Below are positions 44,151 to 55,300 of a stretch of 64,000 nt of DNA, piece after piece. Origin of the DNA: Glandiceps talaboti (lineage: Eukaryota; Hemichordata; Enteropneusta; Spengelidae); assembly GCF_964340395.1 (NCBI RefSeq), contig NC_135555.1, positions 10,956,431 through 11,020,430 on the forward strand, read 5' to 3'. Below the pieces are notes generated by a model. That model saw only the letters and a list, made by a program, of their open reading frames with translations. It was not told the origin of the DNA and did no database searches. The translations under genes and the position numbers were made by a program. Each line of letters opens with the position of its first letter. The first letter of the stretch is position 1.

Positions 44151-46469
44151 GCGTCTGTCATGGGCATCAAATTAACGTGATTGATGGATTCCAATGTCGA
44201 AAGGTTAAACACGCATTCGAATTTGAGAGGGAAGATAAGTGAAAGAACAATGCATAATCTTAAACATGTATATAGATTGAGAGTTTTGAGGTGAAATTGA
44301 GCGCCATATCAGGATAATATATAGAGCGATATGGTAATACACAATTCGCTGTATATTGTTGTTGTTGTTGTTGTTGTTATTGTTGTTGTTGTTGTTGTTG
44401 TTGTTATAATTTTAAATATTAGATTATTTTATTATTATTTTCATCATGCAATTAAAAGATTAGTTTTACAAACTAAGGAAAATCACGTAAACCATAAATC
44501 GTTTAACCTATCACTTTGTATGGACACAGGCTAATAAATGGTGATAAGCTATTCGAGTATATCAATCATCCCATACTGATAAAACCACTATCAGCATAAA
44601 TTACAATTGTTACATTGCATAGAAAAGTGCATATCAAGCATGCAAATAACCCTAATAAAAATAGTCGTGACCATCACGTAAATCAAGGAGAAATCAACCG
44701 CTCCAAGACTGCCAACCTTTTTAGGTTGGAAAGGCGGGAATCACACGTATATGATCACAGCGTAAGCGTTTGTAATTTAAGTAGCTTTTGTAAACGTATA
44801 TATGAACTAGCCAAGTGACAGAAATGTGTTCGACCAACTTTGTCCAAACAGTGGGATTCCAATTTAGTAATGACAGACACGGAACATCTTTGAACTGTTA
44901 TCGCGCATACTCACACGAGGAATAGATATACCGCGCTCAAACTGTCTCTTTTCGTGCAAAACTGTCCGCGATAGGTACTTCAGTGTTATGATATTCGAAG
45001 CGCATTGTACAAGCAATTATTTGGGGCGGTGGGGTTATTATCAAAGTGCTTGCTCCTTGTCAAGCTTTCCCACAATTTATTTGTGTTGAAGCCATACAGG
45101 AAGGCAACGTCTGAACAAATAGGACCAACTCATCTAGAATATCACTGTGTAGAATATATGTCAGTCAGTGAAAATATACTACATACTTGGATGATACTGA
45201 CTTGAAAACCTCTGACAGGTTTCATTACACAAATATTTATAATTGTTAATACTGATTATAAATATTAAATACATATTGAAAACAAAGAATATTGTAATGT
45301 TGCGACGAGAACTAGTGTCGGATGGGTTGTATCCCATTTTCTTTCTATATCAGCACTCCAGCGCTCGCACCATCAAATGTACGTACTGCAATCGACTTGG
45401 TCCATAGTTTGAAATTTTATGCCATTAAATGGCCTCCTACATGTCCTTATTTTTATCAAAGTGCTTAGTACTGTGGGAATGGGACACCCCTCCCAATAGC
45501 TATAATGGGTATACTGTTTCTGTCCAGAATTAGAGACCTCCCCAAGTTTAGAGGTCATTGCCTATTGCCAGATGAAGATGGCTGTTATTGGAACACGCTG
45601 ATATTTTGTTGCACTGTTGACTGATAAAATTAAGTTTTGTTCGATGAACATGTAAATAGTCAGACACACTCAAGCCACTGTATTAAACGGGGAGAAGAAT
45701 AATCCCGGACTTGAAGTAAAGAGGAAGGGTAGTCCACCCTGATCTCCTAGATATTAATTTAAATGCATTTCAAACTGTTTGTAGACAGCAATAGATATAA
45801 TACGCATGTGTGCTAGTAGTCTGGATGCAGAATTTAGTTCCAAGTATACATTTTTAACTATAGGAATTAGACTAGTGAATTTGCTTATGAAAAACTCATT
45901 TCACTGGTCACGTCAACGCCCTACTTATAAGTGACTGAAACTTGAATTGAAATACCCTGAAAAATTGATGAAAAACTCCCGAAAAGCAGTACTTACACTT
46001 ATATAGTTGTAACTTGTAATTTTACTGTAACATAGAGTATGGTCTCAACAGCAGTTAAAATTCGTGTAGATCATGATATATGTATGCTTTTTTAGCTTCT
46101 GAAACAAGTAGAATATGTACAAGTAGAGCGGTATTAAAATAGAATAGAAGTAGCATATGTAAATATGTACAAGTAGAATGGTTAGCCTGCATTCCAACAT
46201 ATACTGGTTGACTTTGATATGACAAATACTCATTGCAGAGGAAATTAAACGATCCAAATTATGCGTTGTCTGTGACAAATAATGTAGCATAATGAACGGT
46301 AAAAATACCCCATATAGCTGTTTACTGGTTTTACACAGAAAATAAAAACATACTTAATATTCATTATCCTTCGATCCCACAAGGAAGGAATAGAGAGTGT
46401 CCCCATATATACTATCTGCAGACAACAGGGTTTCCCCATAAACTTGTACCCCAAGATCAGGTTTTGTGC
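44151..46469. other. Intergenic sequence with (TTG)n, no gene seen
   Basis: A TTG trinucleotide run lies at about 44358-44405. The remaining frames (60-81 codons) show no domain or splice support. Confidence 0.4.
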
Positions 46470-46510
46470 GTATGTGTGTGTGTGTGTGTGTGTGTATGTG
46501 TGTGTGTGTG

Positions 46511-46553
<43 letters not shown>

Positions 46554-46656
46554 ATGTGTATGTATGTATGTATGTATGTATGTATGTATGTATGTATGTA
46601 TGTATGTATGTATGTATGTATGTATGTATGTATGTATGTATGTATGTATGTATGTA

Positions 46657-46693
<37 letters not shown>

Positions 46694-46765
46694 ATGTATG
46701 TATGTGTGTATGTGTGTGTGTGTACGTGCGTGTGTGCGTGTGTGTGTGTGTGTGTGTGTTTGTGT
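46470..46765. repeat. Compound (TG)n-(TATG)n-(TG)n microsatellite
   Basis: Alternating TG and TATG blocks over about 290 bases, with the right flank TCAATGGAACACTCAA shared with 43547. Its three plus-strand frames give long spurious Val-Cys/Met-Tyr-Val-Cys peptides. Confidence 0.95.
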
Positions 46766-47051
46766 CTCAATGGAACACTCAATCTCAAATTATTGAAGGT
46801 TTGTTGAATACCATTACACTCTGTAACAGTTATGACTGTAAAAATGGTGGGGTGGGGGGTTACTTAAGCTGTCAAGGAAGGGGAGCGTTATGATTTGGGT
46901 TACTCATTACAAATGTTCTGTATTTTCAAACCAATTCCACTGACACCCCACCCCCAGGTCATAAATAATTACGACTTCCTTAGATCGTCCATTTTTGTGT
47001 GTTTCATGTGTAGTACTAGTTTGTGGTATGCTAACAGTCTAAATAGGCAAT

Positions 47052-47519
47052 GCACTGTCCTCTTTACCGCAACGAAACCTCACAGTCGTAATGCGATAAT
47101 TCGATCGTAAAACATTCGAAGTAATTTCTGATCGTAATACACTCAAAGTTGTAAAGTTGTTTAGAAAGCAAAACCCGTGGAAAACAATTAACTATTTAGC
47201 AACTGCCAGCCATTTGTTACGAGTCTTGTATGTCGTAGTCTTGTTATTATATAGTGGTCACTGTATGAGTGTGTCTCTAATTAGTTGATGCAAGATTATA
47301 TTGAGTGCCGAGTCATGGGTAGTCCCAGAAGAGTCTTTTCAAAACAAATAAAAGGAGACCTGCTCTCAACAGTATTAATATTATTTCGACACGTAGGGAA
47401 GTCGTGTTTGTCTACTTGAAAAAAAATAAGTGAAAAAATGCGTAGTTTGTACATTTAGCTCATTAATTGAAAAAAAAGTAATACACTGTCCTCTTTACCG
47501 CAACGGAACCCTACAGCCG
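47052..47519. repeat. Segment bounded by ~35 bp direct repeats
   Basis: CACTGTCCTCTTTACCGCAA with following similarity occurs near 47054 and again near 47486, about 432 bp apart. The enclosed 47102-47478 is the first copy of a ~380 bp duplication (see 50451-50846). Confidence 0.7.
47102..47478. repeat. Local direct duplication, copy 1
   Basis: It is collinear with 50451-50846. Shared landmarks are CGATCGTAAAACATTCGAAG, GTTGTTTAGAAAGCAAAACC, TATATAGTGGTCACTG, GAGTCATGGGTAGTCC, GTCGTGTTTGTCTACTTGAA and GCTCATTAATTGAAAAAA. Small indels and substitutions separate the copies. It is non-coding on both strands; function unknown. Confidence 0.85.
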
Positions 47520-49353
<1,834 letters not shown>

Positions 49354-49410
49354 GACTGGATGTAGATAAAACCACATAAAAGTGCTCAATACGGGTAGTA
49401 GAGCGAATTA

Positions 49411-49497
49411 TATACAGGTTTTGAAAATTTGAACCAAATTATATGCTATAGACCCTACAGAACTGTTTCGTGAGGTGCGTAGTCCTCACTCATCAGG
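49411..49497 (-). repeat. PLE inverted terminal repeat, left arm
   Basis: Begins TATACAGGTTTTGAAAATTT and ends CTCACTCATCAGG. It is the perfect reverse complement of 50159-50245. Confidence 0.95.
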
Positions 49498-49500
49498 AAA
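49452..49500 (-). ncRNA. Hammerhead ribozyme, left (inverted) copy
   Basis: On the minus strand the core CTGATGA (plus 49490-49496), a 6 bp stem II, GAAA and the short stem III ending CTGTA are identical to the right copy. Stem I differs because the left arm is cut at the truncation joint. The 5' strand is UUUC against GGGU, giving one Watson-Crick pair and two G-U pairs, so self-cleavage is probably weak. Confidence 0.75.
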
Positions 49501-50055
49501 ATCTTCAATCGTAACACAATTAAAATTAGTTACAGTTGTGTGACTAATACTAAACGTCTCATCGACAACCACAATAAAACACAACTGTCTACCCAGAACG
49601 GCTGTAAAAACGAGAATACTAATAAGTTATGTAACTGTCGCGTAAAGGATACATGTCCCCTGGACGGGAAATGTTTACAAAAGAGCGTGGTATACCAGGC
49701 AACAGTTCAGCGTAAAGACACCAATATCCGCGAAACGTATGTCGGACTTACTGAAAACGAGTTCAAGACACGGTACAGGAACCACACAGCTTCATTCCGC
49801 AACAATTTGTCAAGAAATTCAACAGAACTAAGTAAGTATGTATGGTTTCTTAAGGATAAAGAAATTGATTACGACATCACATGGAAAATTATCGCACGCG
49901 CGCGACCGTACAACAGCTCCAGTCAGAGATGTAATCTCTGCATAACTGAAAAGTATATTATAATTTGTCAACCTCATCGTTGTACTCTAAATAAACGAAA
50001 TGAACTTGTGTCGTCGTGTAGGCATAGACATAAATCATTATTGCAGAACAATTAA
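49498..50055 (+). CDS. PLE C-terminal fragment: GIY-YIG endonuclease domain
   Basis: Single-strand homing-type endonuclease domain that nicks target DNA for Penelope retrotransposition. The frame has no ATG; it is open through the truncation joint, and the earliest recognisable PLE residues (Lys-Ile-Phe-Asn-Arg-Asn) start at 49498. Numbering from GTG at 49540: a Cys cluster (Cys31, 33, 39, 45) precedes the nuclease. Val-Val-Tyr (50-52) and Tyr-Val-Gly (67-69) stand for GIY and YIG. Arg78 and His82 follow in the conserved Phe-Lys-x-Arg-Tyr-x-Asn-His segment. Cys131-Cys134 with Glu137 and a terminal Arg-His-Arg-His complete the domain. No stop or frameshift is seen within it. The reverse transcriptase is absent, so the copy is not autonomous. 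Confidence 0.88.
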   Translation, partial: KIFNRNTIKISYSCVTNTKRLIDNHNKTQLSTQNGCKNENTNKLCNCRVKDTCPLDGKCLQKSVVYQATVQRKDTNIRETYVGLTENEFKTRYRNHTASFRNNLSRNSTELSKYVWFLKDKEIDYDITWKIIARARPYNSSSQRCNLCITEKYIIICQPHRCTLNKRNELVSSCRHRHKSLLQNN

Positions 50056-50155
50056 CTATGCTAATACGCTATGTTACTAGGTAGATATTCCCTGTTAGGA
50101 ACATTAGAATTATAGAATTTAATGGTAAGGAAACGCAGATACTACATTCCATTCT

Positions 50156-50204
50156 ACCCCTGATGAGTGAGGACTACGCACCTCACGAAACAGTTCTGTA
50201 GGGT
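50156..50204 (+). ncRNA. Hammerhead ribozyme, right copy (PLE type)
   Basis: All catalytic parts are present in order. Stem I 5' strand ACCC (50156-50159) is followed by CUGAUGA (50160-50166) and stem II GUGAGG/CCUCAC (50167-50172 with 50181-50186, six perfect pairs, 8-nt loop). GAA (50187-50189) leads into stem III ACAG/CUGU with a 2-nt UU loop (50190-50199). Then come the cleavage-site A at 50200 and stem I 3' strand GGGU (50201-50204). Cleavage is predicted 3' of 50200. The tiny stem III matches the minimal type I hammerheads reported in Penelope-like elements, which may act as dimers. Confidence 0.88.
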
Positions 50205-50238
50205 CTATAGCATATAATTTGGTTCAAATTTTCAAAAC

Positions 50239-50245
<7 letters not shown>
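50159..50245 (+). repeat. PLE inverted terminal repeat, right arm
   Basis: Perfect 87 bp reverse complement of 49411-49497, carrying the hammerhead in the same sense as the endonuclease fragment, and ending directly in a TA run. Confidence 0.95.

Positions 50246-50332
<87 letters not shown>
50242..50332. repeat. (AT)n microsatellite right of the PLE
   Basis: Pure TA/AT run directly abutting the PLE right arm, followed by a short TATATA-rich hairpin-like stretch to about 50372. Confidence 0.95.
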
Positions 50333-50334
<2 letters not shown>

Positions 50335-50450
50335 TACATTTTATATATAGCCTACATTATATATATATATAAAATGCATTTGCACGATGCTTACTCTAGC
50401 ATCCTCAAGTTGATTCACCCGTTCAGTTGATGGAGATTTATTTTTTACTC

Positions 50451-50846
50451 CGATCGTAAAACATTCGAAGTAATCTCAGATGCGGCAATACACTCAAAGT
50501 CGTAAAGTTGTTTAGAAAGCAAAACCCGTGGAAAACAATCAACTAATAGTATTAAGCAACTGCCAGCCTTTTGTTACAAGTCTTGTATGTAGTAATCTTG
50601 TCACAAGTTATTATATAGTGGTCACTGCCCGTGTCTTAGTTGGACGGTGCAAGATTGAGTGTCGAGTCATGGGTAGTCCTCGAAGAGACTCGAAAAACAA
50701 ATAAAAGTAGACCTGCTGTCAACAGTATTAATATTACTACAAAATGTACATTCCAAGTCGTGTTTGTCTACTTGAAAAAAAATGTGAAAAAAATGCATAG
50801 ACTAAGTCCATGCCTTTGTACATGTAGCTCATTAATTGAAAAAAAT
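50451..50846. repeat. Local direct duplication, copy 2
   Basis: Collinear with 47102-47478, about 3.35 kb downstream, same orientation. Non-coding. The PLE insertion lies between the two copies. Confidence 0.85.
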
Positions 50847-51179
50847 TAAGACTGTGTAAAATCAAAAAATCTGTTATTTTGATCAGTGTACCGTATTGGA
50901 TTTGTAAACCAAACTTTGTAAACACAAACAATTAATAAACAAAAGCTTAGTAATTCAACTATTTACCATGATAGTAACTTGTGGGTTTTTAAGCACATGA
51001 ACAGGCAAGAAGTATTGTAAGAATACGAACTATGCATGCGTACTGTAAAACATGCGCAATTTTAATCAAGTGACGTTGATCTGCTAGTAGCACTGAACAC
51101 AGCCAACGAAAATTATTGATGGTTTATGGATATTAAATCGCATTTTAATAATATATACTAATAACAAACTAGGCCTATT

Positions 51180-51239
51180 ATTTTTTATGTATGTTTTTCA
51201 TTGTCATGATTTTTGATATGTTTTATTGTGTATTTATTT

Positions 51240-51298
<59 letters not shown>

Positions 51299-51391
51299 TA
51301 TTTATTTATTCTTTCATTCTATTTTGTATGGCAACCTTAAAACAGCTTCCAAAGCTGGTTTTGTGTTGAATAAATAAATAAATAAATAAAT
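51180..51391 (+). mobile_element. Probable LINE 3' UTR remnant
   Basis: A TTTATT/GATT-rich block (51235-51310), a short unique segment ending AAAGCTGGTTTTGTGTTG and then an (AATA)n tail at 51371-51391 resemble the 3' ends of CR1/L2-type LINEs, which finish in short tandem tails. No coding part is retained. Confidence 0.35.
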
Positions 51392-51590
51392 ATTACGGGT
51401 CCCTGTACGTCCGGGTCAGGGTAACTTTAGTACGGGTAGGGGTAAGTAGTTGGAGTAGTGTGGGTGTTCTACACTGTTTAGCTACATGCATGCATGTGTA
51501 TGTGCGTATGTTCGCCTGGATGAAAAATTATTAACAAAAACTTAAAAGGGGGAAAAAATAAAAGATTTCACTAAAATATAGCATTTTTCT

Positions 51591-51663
51591 TGTTTCCGCC
51601 CGGGCTCGAACCGGGGACCTTTCGCGTGTTAGGCGAACGTGATAACCGCTACACTACGGAAAC
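51591..51663 (-). tRNA. tRNA-Val (anticodon AAC)
   Basis: A 73 nt intronless tRNA gene on the minus strand. The acceptor stem is GTTTCCG (51663-51657) with CGGAAAC (51598-51592), discriminator A. The D arm holds the A box GTAGTGTAGCGGTTATCAC. The anticodon stem is CGTTCGC/GCGAA with loop CTAACAC and anticodon AAC, decoding GTT. The T arm holds the B box GGTTCGAGCCC. No CCA is encoded, as usual for nuclear eukaryotic genes. A TTTT Pol III terminator follows about 15-20 bases downstream on the minus strand. All stems pair, so it looks functional. Confidence 0.96.
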
Positions 51664-51785
51664 ACATGAATGCAAGTCAATTAATAACGTTTCATAATAT
51701 AAAAATCTTTAAAACCATATCTCCCAACACATATTACTTTACGAACGAAAAGGTATTTTTTTTATATCAAGGAGCTGCTGAAGAT

Positions 51786-51806
51786 GGGGGGGGGGGGGGG
51801 GGGGGG
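51786..51806 (+). repeat. Poly-G tract (21 G)
   Basis: An uninterrupted run of 21 guanines. Similar 10-14 base poly-G runs occur at 8874, 10462, 10530 and 13432. Confidence 0.9.
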
Positions 51807-52136
51807 TCATGCGCATACATGAAAGAATAATATCAGTGACAATGAACTGCATGATACGTTTAAATACAGGGATGGTGCCGGGGGATGGTGTTGAGAACAA
51901 TATTTTCCAGGTCCGGTCTTTACTATGACGTTCCTGCTATGATTAAACCAACTGTGAACTTAAAAAGGAAGCAAAAAGTACAATATATTACAAATGTAAA
52001 CGTTATGTTTTTTAAGTAAAGGCACCAATAATAATAAAAATTTGTGCGCATTAACAATACTTTTATTTATCTCATGTGAAAGAAATTTTCAATCTAAATC
52101 GAACGTTTTAAAACGTGTGTATACTTGTTTAGCTGG

Positions 52137-52143
52137 TATAAAG
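52137..52143 (+). promoter_or_regulatory. Possible TATA box of the GST gene
   Basis: TATAAAG lies 188 bases upstream of the GST start codon. A 14 bp perfect palindrome ACGTTTTAAAACGT sits just upstream (52103-52116). Transcription start is not visible, so this is a position-based guess. Confidence 0.3.
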
Positions 52144-52324
52144 CATGGCTATATTATTGTAAATAATAGATCCAACGGCGTATTAGTATTAACCTTATAG
52201 CGCCTAATACTACACGGTATACTACGCTGCACAGTTGCACGAAGCATACGGCGCGTTACACGTACGTACATTCACTCAGCTCTACAGTAAGCTCTCTTAC
52301 TAACTTAGCTACAGACAAAACATA

Positions 52325-55300
52325 ATGCCATTGGTAATCGCGTACTGGAAGATTCGTGGGGTAATTATAACACCTTTGTCTTTCCGCTTGTTGTATGTGT
52401 ATATAATCGTGTAGGATGGGAGAGTTGCGTTTTTCACAAATAATAAGCTTACAGCCCCGCATGCATGTACACACCCCTGGTAGTGGTACACACCACAACT
52501 GACCACGCCAATGTCGAAGGTTAGTTTAGTAATAGTACTACTACTAGTCGTAGTTCCCATACAGCGATACTGATTACCATTTACACCTCCACTCACAGTT
52601 TTTAGTTTGTGTCAATTCATGGATCTAGTATTGATCTATCAATAATAATAGATCCATGGGCTATGTGTGCCATCGTCGCAAACCACGACTGTTTTACGGC
52701 ACCCTATTATATAATTATAGCCGGTCCTTATTTCGAAGTGTCATGTAGTGGGATAAATAAAAGCTCTGGTTTGCGAGAGTGATGTGTGCTAGATGGTAGG
52801 TGACTTTCCATTGTTGTGTCATCCTTACAATGTATGTGCTAATGTTGAATGCAAACATAGTATACAATGTACAATTGTTGCTTTTAGTTTTAATTTATTT
52901 GACATCTCTCCATACAGCTGCAACAGCCCATAAGGCTTCTCCTTGAATATAGTGGCATTGAGTATGAAGATAAGATGTATGTGTGTGGACCAGGTGAGAA
53001 AGTGTTTTTTTCTATTATAATCTTAGCCAATTAATTTGTGAAATAATGTCACATTGTACAATAAGATAAGATAAGATAGTATAGCTTTATTACAACTGTA
53101 TAGAAAATTGACAATTCTATTTGGGTATATATGATGATTTATTTGCAATACTGAGGTATACAGACCAATGAGCATTATAACATTGATTTTGACACTTTTT
53201 TGGATCTAATGAGCGACTACTATTGTCATCGATTGCTAATATTTGATCGTTGGGTATGTAATTCTTTTGCAATTGGTGCACAAGCATTTTGCTTGTGGAC
53301 TTGTTATAGGCCGAGAACATTGCTTTTTGCAGGATGGTGTTGAGGGTCGTGTCAGTAATAGCCCTGTGCACTGTCTGAAAGCAGGACTATGTCAGACTAG
53401 GATTAATCGATGGGTGAGAATGGAAAGTTTTAGTGAATCAAAAGGGCGGTTCATTTGTAAGGTTAAAATTCAATCAATATTAAATTGTGTTTTGTTTTTT
53501 TACAGCACCGGACTTTAATAGAGAGTGTTGGATTAAGGAAAAGTATGATCTTGGGTTGGACTTTCCAAATGTAAGTTTCAGTAAATAACCTAGAAAGTTT
53601 AAACCTGAGATGTCCTTTGTCATTCTTATGTGTCTCTTTGTAAAATAACTGTTGGCATTGTGTAAATGAAAGAGTTTCCCTCATACATAAATATTAAATG
53701 CTGTTTGGATTAGGATTAACCATGGTCGGTAGAGTTATACCCATGAGATAGTCGCATGATGTAAAATTGGTTAAAAATGAATTTTCTTGGTCCACTAAGC
53801 ATAAAGCAATGTACTCTAGCAGCTAGACCCTCGGGTAATTATGCAAACAAACTTCAAGGTGATGTTAAGTGATCTTGTTAAGGGCTTGCTTGAGCTGCAG
53901 TCCATAAATACAGTGTTAGCAATGGTCTAAGTACTGTCCCTTGCTTTTGTTAACACAGATCTAGTGCTACCCATGGCATCAAATCTCAAGATCTCTTTTA
54001 TAGTCAAGTGCTATCTGTGGCATTGAATTTCGCATTTGATATCGCAGGTAACGTTCTAGACTTTAAATGCCAGTATTGCTCACAGGTGCTCGTGAAGTTG
54101 CTAGATCATAGATAACTATGACAACAGAGAACTACGACAGTGAGGCTGTCAGGCCGAACAGCGAGCAACAACTTCGTTGCATTTATAGGGCAGAATATTT
54201 GAACTTTCAAGGACATGTATATTATGGCATACAAAAACAAATTAATTACCATGAAAGTCCCAAATGTGAGACAGGAATAGTGTGAACAACAAGGTTGGAG
54301 TGTATAACCCAGTGTATGCATTCAGAACAGGTCAACATATTGTTGTCACACATAGCTGGTATGCATCCTGTCAGTCTATAATTACACATATTGGATGTGT
54401 ATGGACATGAATTAAAGGTACTCGTCTATCAAAAATGTCAAATATTTTGTAAGGAACATTTCTCTCTCTTGAACTTTAATTGCAACACCCTCGTGACAAA
54501 AAAAAGTTCTAGAGCACCCTAACTCAGTCAAAAATAGTAATGCACCCTAGCTCTGTCAAAAATAATGATGCACCAATACATTTTGAAATGTGTAGTGACT
54601 AGCTCTGATCAGGTTATATTCATGAGCGAGATCTCAAAGTTGTGTCCTGTACTATCTTTTTTCAAAATTTTGCAGTGTGTTGGCTATTTTTGCTGTTTAC
54701 GGAATTAGAGAACTGTGGAACATTTCTTTGTACAGCTTGAATTGTAGTGTTAGTTTTGAATGAAAAAAAGTCAGAAGATCAAAAAAGTTGCAAATCAAAA
54801 CTAATCATGTTACAGTTATTGCAGTGTCCCAAGCAGAGAATGCTTTATGTTATAGGGTTGATGATGCTATATCTGCCCCAAGGGAGCTATTACTATTACG
54901 TTTGGTTCTGTCTGTCCGTCGTCCATGTGTGCGTGCATTCTCATATATCTCTGGCATGCACAGAGTGATTTCAACCAAACTTGGCTGGCACAAATGTAAC
55001 ATGCGATGCGAGACATTATGCACTTCACTTTGTTTTGCAACTGCACATGGCTGAATGGCGGCCATATTTGTTGGCAAATTTCACAATATACAATGTAACT
55101 TTGGAGGAGTAAATGCATAGTGATTCCATTCAAGTGCCCAAACTATAATATCAAAGATGGGCTTTCTTGTAAGACCTTGACCTTTGACCTTGGAAGTCTA
55201 ATTGCCAAATTTGGGTTATCTTCATAGCTTTTTGAATAAAAAATATCAAGTGATAAATTTTTATCATGACTTGGGTTTGACTATGTGAGGCATAAGCAAG

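Larger units (their letters stand above)
49411..50245 (+). mobile_element. 5'-truncated Penelope-like element with inverted termini
   Basis: The unit consists of an 87 bp left arm (49411-49497), a coding fragment (49498-50055), a short 3' UTR and an 87 bp right arm (50159-50245). The arms are exact reverse complements over all 87 bases. Each contains a hammerhead ribozyme, right arm on plus, left arm on minus. PLEs are known for LTR-like repeats that can be direct or inverted, frequent 5' truncation, a C-terminal GIY-YIG endonuclease and hammerhead motifs in their terminal repeats. All four are seen here except the RT domain, which is lost by truncation exactly at 49497/49498. The right arm runs into a TA microsatellite, so a TA-rich target is likely. 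Confidence 0.9.

Noticed and set aside
51639-51830. 63-residue ORF
   Set aside because: Overlaps the tRNA-Val gene antisense and runs through a poly-G tract.
54788-55133. 75-88 residue ORFs on both strands
   Set aside because: Lie inside an interspersed repeat in a GST intron and overlap each other.
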